Assembly (NCBI GenBank): GCA_947396885.1
Contig: OX377202.1
Location: forward strand, 10,292,001-10,356,000
Reading direction: 5' to 3'
DNA: 64,000 nt
Source: Heligmosomoides polygyrus polygyrus
Taxonomy: Eukaryota; Nematoda; Chromadorea; Rhabditida; Heligmosomidae
Both the position numbers and the translations under genes were made by a program. Below the pieces are notes generated by a model. That model made no database searches, was not told the DNA's origin, and was given only the letters and a program-made list of their open reading frames with translations. Shown here piece by piece: positions 51,499-63,029 of this stretch. Position 1 is the first letter of the stretch; the number at the start of each line of letters is the position of its first letter.

Positions 51499-52615
51499 CT
51501 CTCCCAGAGGCACGCAGTAACCGTTTCAAATTCTTCTACTACGTCGAAGACTATCACCATCGCCAATTCTTCGAGATTTTCTAGCGCGAATTCCCTCTCC
51601 TCTGACATTTCTCCGATGTGCTTTTCCAAGACGCGCGGCGTGTTCTCGTGTCATTACACCGCGTTTCCTTCTATCATTTGATTACATAATTCTTCATCTT
51701 CATCGTCGTGGCTCTTTCCGTCCTCTACACGCTTAGCACCACCTGTCGGGATTCTAGTACCATTGTACCATGTTGTGATACTGATTAATCATACTCTTCT
51801 AGTCCGAGACTATGGTTTAGATGTCTTCTATTAGGTCACTTTTTGTGATTTGTAATTAATTATTTTGTTTTATTTTTATAATTTTTCTATATTTATAAGT
51901 TTTCGCATTGTTTTTTTGTCCTTTTTTCTTAAAGCAACTCGTCGTGCCGCGTTATATGCAATTTTGCTAATTAGGCATTAATTACCGAATTTTGTTTGTT
52001 AGTGAAAGAGAACGAGAGTTTTCTCCTCGTCTCTTAATGCTTGCGTTAATTTCACCGTGAAATCACTGAGGAGCGCCGCACCACCCCCCGTTCCCCTCCC
52101 GTCCCTCTTTGTTTCCTACCTAGTAGGAATTCCTCACCGGCCCTTTCATGAAGTACAGCAGCAGCTTCTGCATTCGCCGTGGTGTTCAGCTTTTTCAACA
52201 GTGCCGAAACCATATAGACGTGCTGCTCTGGCTTCGGCTGTCCGTCCGTATCTGATGCAGGCCGACGACGGCTTAATGCCTTACTATGTCCAAGACACGC
52301 CTCCCTTTCCGTCTGGTCTTCGTCCTTCCTGTGCCACTGCACTCGACGACTTTGTCTCTCGCCTTTAAAAGGCTCAAACGACATAACTATGCTAGGCATC
52401 TGAAACGTGCCGCGGTGGAAGGGCGAAGAGAAGCAAGTGATCTAAAAGATCGGCACAGATGGCGTTCTTCTGATCGTGGTGTGAAGTTATAACCACTATA
52501 ATACTTGTGTATTTTGTTGACCAAATGCCCGATGTTTCCAAGAAGCGGGAGGTTCATCTAATGAACTCAAATTCGATGTTTTTGTTTGTGGAATAAAGAA
52601 TTCTGACTTTATTGG
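51499..52615 (+). other. Probable mab-10 3' UTR
   Basis: Repeat-poor sequence after the stop. The first clear AATAAA is at 52592-52597, giving a ~1.1-kb 3' UTR. In C. elegans LIN-41 acts on the mab-10 3' UTR; conservation here cannot be judged by eye. An open frame at 52057-52368 shows no domain. Confidence 0.45.
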
Positions 52616-52860
52616 GCCCGATTTTTATAGCAATTATTTACTATTTATTTGCCATTAGTGCGTGCTGTAAGTACATTAACAATACCAGCAGTTTGATTCC
52701 GTGGAAGTCGTTTTTATATTTATTTCGTAACTTTGGAGAGGAATATTATTTCTTTCATTCTCATGATTGTTCTCATAACAAAGTTTGCAGTGTCGAAACA
52801 TTGTTGGAGGGCAAGCTAGGCAAATGTTTTAAATTACGTATTATATTATATTATTATAAT
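52616..52860. other. Unassigned AT-rich sequence
   Basis: No structure recognised. Confidence 0.3.
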
Positions 52861-54115
52861 ACCAGACGTTCAGCGGCCTAGCGGCCGCCAAACGTCTGGT
52901 TGGGGGCTTCGCCCCCAAACCCCGAAAATAGAACAACCCCAATCTTTCTTCTTTCCTCTTTAGGCCTTCTTACTTTTAATAACTTTCACTTTCAGTAAAA
53001 AAAAATGGTTCTACTATATAGATTAGTGCAGTGGGATATGATAGGGCAGAATCTTCGCTGCTCTTATGAAGCCCATACACCCTCTAACGCATATACACGA
53101 TTTATTCTCCGAAGTGACCGTTCTCTATGTGACGAGAAACAGATAGTGAGAGTCCCGATTCGAAGTGCTTAATCTGCAGAAAAATAACTACAATTAATCG
53201 GTATTGGACGACTTCTCCGAATGCCATAGTCACCCTCCCTACCTCCCCCTCCCCTCTCCGCTAATACTTCCTTACCTTTGTGCTGATGAGAGTGAGAGTC
53301 GGTCAAGCACTCACATGTGGCATTGAGTCCACCACCTTGCCACGATGTCTATGAGCCGTTCTCAGAAACCCGGCGCACATTGGACGATATTGAGGGAAAC
53401 TGGTCTGATCCCCTTATTCCCCCTCTAGTGATCTCCCTTTGCTGATCCCCTCTTCACAGGTCTCCCTCATACTAGTCCTCTTACTCGGAATCCCAACGCA
53501 TGTTCGATGATCAATAGAAATTGTAAATTAGGTGGAGTTCGTGTCTACGGCATGTCTTCTGAATACCGGCACATGTTGGACGACGTCTGTGGCACGTCGT
53601 CTGAATCCAAACACACCATGGACGACGACTTCGGCATGTCTTCTGAATCCCTGCGCACGCTGGATGACGTCCGCAGCATGTCTTCTGAATCCCTGCTCAC
53701 GTTGGACGACGTCTTCACCACCTCTTCTGTATCCCTACGCACGTTGGACGACGTCTGCGGCACATTTTCTTGATCCCAACGCACATTGGACGTCTAGGGC
53801 ACGTCTTTTTAATCCCAACGCACGTTGTACGACGTCTGCGATACGTCTTCTGAATCCTACGACGTTGAACAACATCAGCAGCACGTCTTCTGAATCCCTA
53901 CGCTCTGCACTTGATCCCCACCCATACCCTGACGCGTTTCCCCCCGAATATATCGTAAACTTGGCTGATCCGCCACCAATAATATAGTTTGCCAGCAATC
54001 TCCCATGGTTAAGCTGAAAGAAAACCCGGCTGACGTACGCCGCACTGTCGCAGGCATCTCTTGACTTCAGTCCCCTCCCCGTGACGGACACGTGACATTA
54101 GCCGATTATATTCAT
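52861..54115 (+). repeat. Hairpin-headed dispersed repeat, copy 2 (~1.25 kb)
   Basis: Same hairpin head (ACCAGACGTT...AACGTCTGGT and GGGGGCTTCGCCCCC), body and end (CGTGACATTAGCCGATTATA) as 18938-20070. The internal minisatellite is longer here. Confidence 0.7.
53535..53895. repeat. Minisatellite, ~39-bp unit, about nine copies
   Basis: Units of the form ACGTTGGACGACGTCTKCRG then CACGTCTTCTGAATCCCTRCGC. A 39-bp period is 13 codons, so all frames stay open and give fake 13-residue peptide repeats. Copy 1 of the host repeat has only about four decayed units (19685-19850). Confidence 0.85.
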
Positions 54116-54230
54116 AGTAGGATTGCACACCAGACAGAATGAAACGGTTTCATAAAAACCTGCCCGGCATCGTGTGGTCCGTTAATTTCAAGCCACTCTC
54201 GAGCAACATTTCTGGCTAGTTAACATCTTA

Positions 54231-55269
54231 GGCGCCTTTTATACTCCCGCCGCGGCGCGGCGCGTCAATTTGGGAAGGGGCGCGGCCAGTCGCGCCGCGT
54301 CCCGAATTTGACGCGCCGCTGCGCGATTGCAGTTAAGGCCCCCACAGAGTTCTGCGGCAGCGCCGCCGCCCTATGCTTAACCATAGAGCAGAGACGCAGA
54401 GCTCGCCGCCGGCGGCGTCCCTGCCCTATCCTTAACCATAGCGGCGAGCGGCGTTGCCGCAGAACTCTGTGGGGGCCTTTAGAAAGAAGAGCGTCAGCGA
54501 CGCGCGACCACGAGCTTCTGCGCACTACGGCCCGTGCTCCGAAAACAGTTCGTGAGTCATTGAGGGAGCAAAACAGAAAGGATTCGTCTGACTGATCAGC
54601 AATGCATCTTGTCAATATTTGTCGTGGGATTCCTATGGGGAGCGACGAATCCTCTCTTAAGGCTGGAGTAGAAGTCGTCCACTCAATCTACGGTTGAAAT
54701 GGTGAGTGTGGTATTGAGTCGAATCCCCTGCAATGCAAACGGCACTAAACCACTCCTTATTTTGCGATATGTGCGGGTCCAAAAGTAAAACTGCTGGAAG
54801 GTACTCAACGTTGATAACCACTCAAAATTGTTTCTCATATGGCCATTCTGGGTTCACTGTGCACTAAGCATATCTTTATCGTGGTATATGAAGCTTCGTG
54901 AATGTCTACAGATCTCCTACTCGGTTACAGAAGGTACGGGCTAAGGTCATGGTCACCGATGCCGCCCAAACTCCCTAATCATCCAAACCTAATAATCCCT
55001 AAATACCCCCTCCTCCTTCCCAATAGGAGAAGTTTGGTCGAAAATGTGGAGTCTCCCACCCTACATCGAGTCTGCCGCGGCTGATCGCGCCGCGCCCTTC
55101 CCCTCAGCGGCGCGATTCGCCGAATACCGTAACCCAAAATTCCGTCAAGTGTGGTGTTTTGCGGCGGCGGAGTATAGAAGCGATGCGGCGCCGCCACGCG
55201 GCGCGAAAAATCGATAGCCATGCCGACCATCACGCCGCGCCGCGGGGCGGCGCAAGTATAAAAGGCGCC
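54231..55269. mobile_element. Harbinger-like element with GGCGCC ends (1039 bp) and nested MITE
   Basis: GGCGCCTTTTATACTCCCGC start and AAGTATAAAAGGCGCC end, TTA at 54228-54230 and 55270-55272. Inverted relative of 20186-21057. Confidence 0.75.
54336..54478. mobile_element. MITE with AGGCCCCCACAGAGTTCTGC ends
   Basis: 143 bp, near-perfect terminal inverted repeats of ~25 bp, TTA at 54333-54335 and 54479-54481. It lies inside the 1039-bp element. Confidence 0.8.
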
Positions 55270-55272
55270 TTA

Positions 55273-56591
55273 AGGCCTCCACACACTTTTGCGGCAAAGC
55301 GACGGCGCTATCCTCATGAATGGCGGCGAGCGGTGCCGTGATTCAGCCGCACACTTTTCCGGCAAGATGTTGGGAGACGGCGGCGACGGTGGAGGAGCAG
55401 GTGCGGCAGCGGCAGCAAAGGCCTGTTCATACTTCGCGACAGCAGCGACACGAGCAACGAGAGCGCAGCGTGCACAGAGCGCAAAGGATGAAGAGGTGAC
55501 AGAAGGGGGGGGGAGTCGTTAGGTACACCTTGCTGCCCGACGCCCACTTCCCGCCCTGCCCGCGCCGCCCTATTTGGACAAGTTTGCTGCGCGCGAAACC
55601 GTCGCTAATTGGCTTGACGTCGTCCAAAAACCTAACAACTGATTGTAGACGATTGGGAAGCGCATCTCGTGGAACTCTGAAATCATTTTCCAGCCGGTTC
55701 GGTTATGGAGGCAGTCGAGGAAGGAAGAACGTCGCTCTTCTCTCCAGATTCTTTCAATTTTCACCACAATTCTTTAAATTTTCGCCTCAACAAGAGACTA
55801 TGGGTGACTCAGGCAGGAGTTTAACATTGAAGGCTTATCCGTAATTGTGCGCAAAACCCGCTCGCCGTCCTCTCTTTCCAAGGATCAGACAATTTTCCTT
55901 GTGTTGAAGAACTTTCTAGTGGATGGTCGCGTTGTTATCATGACATATCTCGCTAAGATGTTGCTGTATTTGTCGGAAAATGCGGACGACACCTTAGTAC
56001 TGAGCAAAGTGGCGGGACCTGAAAAAAGCTTTGACGCTGCAGCTGAAAACTCTTTCCCTCCAAATATGGTGAACAAGATTCTGACTCTTGTCTCAAGAAC
56101 GAAATCAGTTCAGGATAGAGCTGCAGGGCCAAGGGAAGTGATTAGAAGTGCGGCTCCTCCATGAGAAGACAGGGACCCGGATATCTTGTCCTCGGCGCGC
56201 TTCTCGCCCCGCCCCGTTCTGAGGGCGGTGTATCCAACGACTCTCCGCCGACAGAAGCGACTGGAGCGACAGCGCCGGCGCTCGAGTGTGAACACTTTTC
56301 GGCGGCGCGCGCTCGGTTTCAATCGATTCGCATGCTGCCCTAATGATTCACATCGTTATTGCTTACGCGTTTTGTCTGTCTGCGCCCTAGTCGATCGCGC
56401 TGATGATCGGCTTGAGCGGAGACGGGAGGGAAAGCGAATAGCAGCAATTGGTCCCGACTAGAAATAGTACAGTACCTCTGGAGCTTGACGCCGCCACTTG
56501 CCGTCAGCAAGATTCGAGTATGCTTGAGCGGCACGCTTCACGAGCCTTCCCGCTCGTCAACTGCCGTTGGCCGCAAAAGTGTGCGGAGGCT
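55273..56591. mobile_element. TTA-flanked element with AGGCCTCCACACACTTTTGC ends, carrying nested elements
   Basis: The left end is matched by GCCGCAAAAGTGTGCGGAGG at the right; TTA at 55270-55272 and 56592-56594. It shares its left TTA with the previous element and contains 55421-56340, itself interrupted by 55506-56249. Confidence 0.7.
55506..56249 (+). mobile_element. Unclassified 744-bp TIR element with 8-bp duplication, copy 2
   Basis: Exact 8-bp duplication GACAGAAG at 55498-55505 and 56250-56257. Ends contain GAGTCGTTAGGTACACC and GGTGTATCCAACGACTC. An open frame at 55847-56164 (about 105 codons) includes MLLYLSENADDTLVLSKVAG and MVNKILTLVSRTKSVQDRA. The 37983-38724 copy has the same length and ends. 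Confidence 0.75.
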
Positions 56592-56594
56592 TTA

Positions 56595-57256
56595 AGCGTC
56601 AGATCATAGTCAGTCATACGTCTTATATGCCTATGACTTACTAAAGCCCCAGTTCTGATAGTTCTTTGAGCGCCACTGGCATTCCCTTTGAGGAACAATA
56701 TGCCTTCCTATCGTCATTGTAGCAAGATGCGAATGCACACGAAATGCTTGTTGAATTTCTTAGCCGTTTTGATCACATAAGCGGGTGCTACGAAGTTCTG
56801 CTCAATGAACCTAGTTGACGATGGATCTTGGACCTATTCGGTTGTTTTCGGGGTGTGTGCACTTTCATGGAATATGCCGAAGGCGAAATTCCAAAAGTAA
56901 GGACAGCAAAAATTTGTGGAAATCGGAATCGAAACTGGGAAACGGAAGTAATACACATCCGCCTTTTGTTGAAAATAGCGTCCAAAACTGTGTGAGAAAC
57001 TACTCTTATTGCATTTTCACGCGTGCAAAACTATCAGAGAAGCAAAGTCTTCCATAGACTAATTTTTATTCTCACCAGAACAAACAGAGTGAAACACGCC
57101 ATCGTTAAATTACTTTAATACTTCATCTTCAGTACGATTCATAAGGCAGTATTGATATTAGGCTGTACGAAATGTAATTGCCGAAACGGATGTGCGCAAC
57201 CTTAACCAAAAAAAATGAACGCTATTTGATTTAGCATAGCTTACCCAAAGTTTTTG
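56595..57256. other. Unassigned intergenic sequence
   Basis: No exon or repeat ends recognised. Confidence 0.3.
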
Positions 57257-57259
57257 TAA

Positions 57260-57391
57260 GCCCCAGTTTACACTTGCACCGCCACGCGGCGCGGCACAAC
57301 AATCGCCATAGATATTGATTTTTCGCGCCGCCCAATCGATATCTATTCCGGCCATCACGTCGCCCCGCGCGGCGGCGCAAGTGTAAACCAA
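57260..57391. mobile_element. Harbinger-like MITE
   Basis: GCCCCAGTTTACACTTGCAC start, GGCGCAAGTGTAAACCAAGC end, TAA on the left. Same family as 1394-1524; the right end is slightly decayed. Confidence 0.65.
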
Positions 57392-57489
57392 GCAAAAGGC
57401 GCATATTATTCTACAAAGATCCCATTTTACAAGAATTGAAGAACATTTGGAGGGTGGTTTCAAGATGGTCCAGGTCTTAAACTATTGTT

Positions 57490-57960
57490 GTTGCAGATCA
57501 ACATCGAGAGCTCGGGAAGTGATAGTCAGTTGGTGAGAGGTCTGGAGAATAAGGAGAGACCCGGGATAATCTCGATGCATAAAGACCTTCACATACTTTT
57601 ACGGCGCAGCAGCAGGCGGCTGGTGCTAAAACGGGGTGGGGGGGGGGGGGGGGGGTGGAGCCTTGAAGTTGCGGTGCTCCTCCCAATTTTGCAGTGCCGT
57701 TCATGCGCACTCGAACCTTGCCGGCGGGTACGGCACAGGGAACGGCATAGGGCAGGCATGGCAAAGCACTGTGTTCTTTCCAGTCGAGATCTACTGCCGC
57801 TGCGGAAAATTTAAAGTTTAACCATGGTGCGCATCTCAGCTGATCGGATTCGATTGCGGAGATGGTGGGGAAGACATATGTATCCTCGTCTTTTATCATG
57901 CAAGACCCATTTCTTATCTACAGTTTTCAAGCGTTCTAAGAACGGGTCGTGTTTCAACCG
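57490..57960 (-). mobile_element. Mariner transposase scraps, interrupted
   Basis: Minus strand: RFLERLKTVDKKWVLHDK-like sequence at about 57900-57950 (first Asp region) and YSPDLSPTDYHF at about 57500-57540 (third Asp). Between them lies a GC-rich insert with an 18-G run near 57636. Confidence 0.55.
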
Positions 57961-58006
57961 AAAAGGATGTTTGAATAGATGTTCAAGTCGATAAATGGCT
58001 TATAAG

Positions 58007-60424
58007 TAGGGATGTGCGGAGATTTTTTTCTAGAAAAGTGGATCACGAAATGCGGAACGAAAGAGCTCAAAAATGGGCGGAAACCGGATTACGTAACACC
58101 GAAACGGAGATAATTCAAACTTCATTTAATTTCTCATAAATGTATTCAATATGATAGTACTAACTATGGTAATTGATATAATAAATTACCATAAACGAAT
58201 TTAGGAAGCAGGCGAGGCAGCATGCGATCTTACCCAACAACGTACAGCAATGAAAGATCCTTGTACTCGTATCATTATTAGGGTGACTTTTCAAATATTA
58301 CCAGGCTAACAAGTCGCAGTTTATGTAAAAAAAAAATCTGTAAGGAGAAGGAAAGTATTTTTAACGCAATGTATCCAGCTCAGAATGGTGGGATCTCACC
58401 ATTCTACAACGACGTCGTCATTGACGTGAAGAGAGGGGTTCGACAAGGGGATACCATATCCCCGAAGCTCTTCAGCGCCACCCTCGAAAACGTCATGCGC
58501 GAACTAGAATGGGAAGACATGGGAGTGAAGGTCGACGGCCGGCAACTGCACCATCTTCGCTTCGCTGACGACATCGTGCTCATAACACCGAGCATCAGTC
58601 AGGCGGAACGAATGCTGGCCGACTTCGATCGTGTATGTGGAAGCGTTGGACTGCAGCTGAATCTTACGAAGACGATGTTCATGAAAAACGGATGGGTTTC
58701 TGATGCCCCATTCTCGCTCAACGGAACGAACATCTCCGAATGCTCCAGCTATGTGTATCTGGGTCGCGAAGTCAACATGACCAACGACTTAGCACCAGAG
58801 CTGAGCAGGAGGAAACGAGCGGCTTGGGGAGCTTTCAAGAGCGTCGAAGAAGTCGTGAAGAAAACGAAGAACGTCCGACTCCGTGCCCACCTATTCGACT
58901 CCACTGTTCTTCCTGCCCTAACATACGCCTCAGAGACCTGGGCTATACGAAAGCAGGATGAACACGCGATCAGCGTCGCGCAGCGTGGAATCGAGAGGAC
59001 GATGCTCGGAGTGACACGACTCACGCAAGTGAGAGAAGGCCTCCGAAGTTCCGAGCTTCGCCGACGTTCGAAGATCAGAGACGCTGTCGCATGGGCCAAG
59101 TCGTCGAAAATTAGGTGGGCCGGCCACGTAATGCGATTCGCAGACACCCGCTGGACGAGAGCCGTCACAGACTGGATTCCGCGGGATGTCAAAAGAACAC
59201 CAGGACGCCCACCAACGCGTTGGTCGGACTTCTTCGTGAAAGCCCTGAACGACCGATATGACGCTCTTCGTGTCCCTCGAGCGAGGAGGATCCATTGGAC
59301 CACTCTGGCACGCGACAGGGACGAATGGAGACGCTGCTGGCGCCCGCTCGAGCATGTCGATGATCAACGGGACGACAGGTGATACAGGTGATACAGGTGA
59401 TCCAGCTCAAGAGTAAGATGCCAGAGATTTCGCCACTCATGCCACTTTATAGGCATAATTGAATGTTCTGTGTGGAAGCACTGTTAGCAGCCTAAAATTG
59501 CTTATAGAACTCTGATCTTGAGCTTTTGTCCCAAGCCAGATCTAGGACGACTAGGAGAATTAAAGATATGCATGTTCCGGTTAAGGAATTAGACTTTTAT
59601 CAAACCCTCTTGAAAATGTTTGCAGCATTAGATAATTCGGTAGTGCATCATTCAAAAAGTAATCGCCTTTCGGATACATAACACTAACCTTTCTATTCTG
59701 AAGCCGTACCCATGATTCGAAAGCAAGCAGCCGGTGACTCATAACTCGTGGTTTGACGCATGACTACTCAATTTCCATGAATCTCCAAACCATTCCATAC
59801 GACAGACTTCCTTTTTGCGAAGAGTATGCAATTCCAAGGCTCCCCTTGAATCAGTATGTAATTTGGCTTCTAAGGTTCACTAGCGTTTTTTCAGTAAACA
59901 GAAGGACAGTTTTATACCACAGATCAAGTGAGTCTCGCAGCGCGTTGGATGAACAGACCGAGCGATATCTATCAACCGCTTGCTTGCATGCTATACATAG
60001 CTACGCTTCACCGTGACACACCGCATACGCCTTTGGACGTATACACTCTCGGTTAGCAAGCTACCCACATCCTGGTGCTGACAGTCAACGTTGCTTGGGT
60101 TGGGTAGTACTTTGAACCCTGTTCCCCAAAAAGAATCCAATTTGATGTCACACTGTTCCGCCTTCAAGATGCTCCACCGGATCAAAAAAGTGGACACAAT
60201 CGCCAAAAATGTAATGCATTGCTCATCTCTTTCTTCTGTCTTTTGCATAAGTTCAAGTGGCGAATAGTCAGTGCAAAACAATCAGTGTGCAGTGTTGAGT
60301 CATCTTTTCCGTTCCGTCTTAGGCTCGAATAAGAACGGAGCACGGAACGGAACGGAACGGAAGGACTGAAAACGACCGGAAACCGGAATTCGGAACACGG
60401 AAACGGAAATTCCGCCTATCCCTG
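58007..60424. mobile_element. hAT-like element (2.4 kb) with an RTE copy nested inside
   Basis: Ends TAGGGATGTGCGGAGATTT and (complement) CAGGGATAGGCGGAATTTCC. Exact 8-bp duplication CTTATAAG at 57999-58006 and 60425-60432, which fits the hAT target preference nTnnnnAn. Subterminal CGGAAC repeats at both ends (58060-58110, 60340-60415). No transposase recognised. Confidence 0.75.
58383..59399 (+). mobile_element. RTE-type retrotransposon, 5'-truncated but open reverse transcriptase C-terminal half
   Basis: An uninterrupted frame to TGA at 59380-59382 covers GVRQGDTISPKLFSATLENV (motif with RQG), LHHLRFADDIVLITPSISQA (catalytic FADD box), LGREVNMTNDLAPELSRRKR, and the C-terminal ETWAIRKQDEHAISVAQRGI and RWAGHVMRFADTRWTRAV. 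Target duplication ATCCAGCTCA at 58373-58382 and 59400-59409; 3' end of tandem GATACAGGT units. The ATG at 58369 lies in the target site and is fortuitous. The endonuclease and first RT motifs are absent, so the copy cannot move by itself. Confidence 0.94.
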
Positions 60425-60432
60425 CTTATAAG

Positions 60433-61305
60433 TCCTAAGCAGAATTTCCTCACTTTCAAATATCAGAAGCGTACGAAAAGACGTTTCACTCTAATTCCAC
60501 TTGCGTTCATTTGGGAGTTGATTGTTTAGGCCTCGAAGTGCCAAAGAATGGATATGTCGATGTGCGGCTTTAGCAGCCCCACGCCGCTCCCTGGAAGCCA
60601 CCAGGTCCGACGGGGCGACCTGTGCATTAGACATTGGATCCGACACTGATTCGTATAATACACGGATATACGAATCGGATAGGATACCACTTTTCCTGTA
60701 AAAAATCGGTTATCTGAACTTTCTGAAAATTCATCTGCTGAAAATGGTCCCTATCCGACTCGCCCTAGGATCCACGCTTTTCAAAGATGCCATTATTCGC
60801 ACAATCCTTCTAACCAGGGTTTGGAAAAAAGACGAATCCGAATTATCCGAATCGGCGTCGGATCTAATGTCTACTGTGCACAGAACTGCTGTCAGCGTTC
60901 GGCGTATGACGTGCTTCGTCCACGCAAAAAGGGCTAGCCGCAGGAGCGACAGAAAGAAAGAGATGGCTCTTTGTCCACGATGAGCTCGCTCTTCGTCACC
61001 GAGTGAACCCTAGACTGCCACCTGATGCAGCATAAGTGGATCTACTAGGGAATGTCTTCAGCTTCCCATGGAACCTCGGACAGAGGCCAAGGCCGTGTGA
61101 AAGAGCGCGGACTGAGACCTATGTTATATAAAAGAGCTCTAAACGCTGGTTACAAGTGTACCCTCCCAATTTGCAAAATGGATCTCCTAAGCGAGTACTG
61201 ACCGGTGAAAGTAGCGTTGTCGAGTGCGTGTCGCATGCGCCAGTGGACTGATTAGACGTCTAAGCGCAGCTCTCTCGAGAATACATGCGGGTTTTGGGAT
61301 ATACC
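60433..61305. other. Unassigned intergenic sequence
   Basis: No exon recognised; a 79-codon frame at 60744-60983 has no domain signal. Confidence 0.3.
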
Positions 61306-61314
61306 TACGCATAG

Positions 61315-61602
61315 GGCGCGTGGAGCGCAGACGGAGGAGGCACCGGCTGTCGCCTGCACCCGATACCAGGTTCCTGGTTCGTATTTCCCGCCTAGGCCAA
61401 CCAAGCCTTCCATCCCTCCGTGGTCGATGAATTGATACCAGACGTGTCTGGGTAGGATAAAGCGCTGACTTGTTCATCGGCTGGCCACCGCAAATCATTG
61501 TGCGGCCAAATACGCATTCAAGTCGCCTCCACGATATCCCGTAGAAGTAGAATGCGTGGCGCATCCCAAAGGGATTGAATAACGCTTTCCTTTCTCCTTT
61601 TA
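61315..61602 (+). repeat. SINE family A copy
   Basis: Full head, body and CCTTTCTCCTTTTAG tail. Probable target duplication TACCTACGC at 61303-61311 and 61608-61616. Confidence 0.87.
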
Positions 61603-61679
61603 GTATTTACCTACGCCTAAAGGTTCATAACTAATTTCATTCTCCACAATTTCAGCCAAAGAAATGTTGATTCCATCAG

Positions 61680-62450
61680 AACTATATCATTTTTTCGTCA
61701 TATTGGACACTTTCAAATCAAACTGGACGCATTTTCATGTCAAGCTGGACAACCAGCTTCTAACAAACCTAACGCATTTAAAATCTTTCAATTATGAACG
61801 AGCTCCTTCCACATTAAGACAGATACTCTTCAAGAAGAAGGTCAGAATGGATTTTTGTGCAAGGAAAATGTTAGTCTAACTTTCTTTGAAGTTTTAATTC
61901 ACCTACTCAATAAGTAAACATATCGTTTGAAATTTTATATAATTCTCATTTTTGAAGAAAAATAATGGTTCAAAAAACTTATTTGAACGAGAAGGCGACC
62001 ATTTTTTAGTGCCACAATAAGAGATTGGGCTAAGCCTTCGTCCAAGATGCCGCGATTTTTACAAACGAATAAAAATTGCGACGAGGCTTTCGAAGGCATG
62101 GCGCGATTTCATCCTTTATTTCACTGAATGATCGCTGTCTTGTAGCACTTCACAACGGATTTAATTCATTATTTTTCTCAAGAAAAAATAAAAATTGTAT
62201 AGAATTATTGTCCTCATTCGGGCAGCTGAACAAAAAAAATCAAAGAAAGTTACACCAAGATTTGATGGGCATAAAAATGTTCTAAGCTTCTTGCAGAGTC
62301 TGCAGTTTCACTTGTAGGAGGCTCGCTTTGTTTTGGAAGAAAGTGGTAAGGCTCTAGGCAAATTGCTCGGCATTTTTGTCAAAGAGAATGACATCTAGGA
62401 AGGTAGTTTCTCGAATCACTTCGATTTTTCTAGACTCCTAAGAAGGCGCT
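61680..62450. repeat. Composite AT-rich repeat
   Basis: TTTCAAATCAAACTGGACGC modules at 61700-61760, then the CCAAGATGCCGCGATTTTTA unit shared with 21960 and 27840, then more modules to 62330. Confidence 0.55.
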
Positions 62451-63028
62451 GGTTAACCGGATATTATGTCAGAAAGCCAAGATTCATAGAGAAACGAACG
62501 TGGACTCTCATCACCGTGAATCAAGAGCGCCTTCACTTCGATTCTCGCAGAAGCAGAATGCGTGGCGCAATCCGCAACAAATGTCAGATCAATTCTTTTG
62601 ACTCCTTCGAGTCCTTCAAAAATTGGCAGGGAGGCGTGCCCAATGCCATCGGCGCAGGGCATGCGTTGCATTTTTCCTTGTCGCAGAGTGTTTTGTTGGA
62701 GTTGGTCACTGTTCCCAGCGGCCACTCGCCTCTCCCTGGTGACCACCAGTAACTGACGTCGGTGACCAATCTGCAGTAGTGATTAGCCTGCTCCACGTAT
62801 TCTGGCCAGTGTGGCTAGTCGCTGGACGTCTAATGATGAGGTCGCAGAGAAGTGGGGTGGTACTGTAATTATTGACCTCACCATCACGTCATGTCTACTG
62901 TCATCACTTTGTATATACCATTTTCACGACCAATTGGACGCTTTCCAAATCAAAATGGCTCGGAGCACAGGTGAGTAGAGGGTTGACTCGTGCGAGGGAG
63001 GACAGGGGTTTGGTTCCTATGCGCTGCT
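62451..63028. other. Unassigned intergenic sequence with a SINE A scrap
   Basis: 62545-62572 (AGAAGCAGAATGCGTGGCGC) is a SINE A remnant. No gene recognised. Confidence 0.35.
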
Positions 63029-63029
63029 G

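Noticed and set aside
53507..53987. Open frames with 13-residue tandem repeats (SSESLRTLDDV type)
   Set aside because: The 39-bp minisatellite period keeps every frame open, frames on both strands are equally repetitive, and there is no conserved start or splice context.
58369..58382. ATG at 58369 as a true start of the reverse transcriptase ORF
   Set aside because: It lies in the duplicated target site upstream of the truncated RTE, so it is fortuitous.
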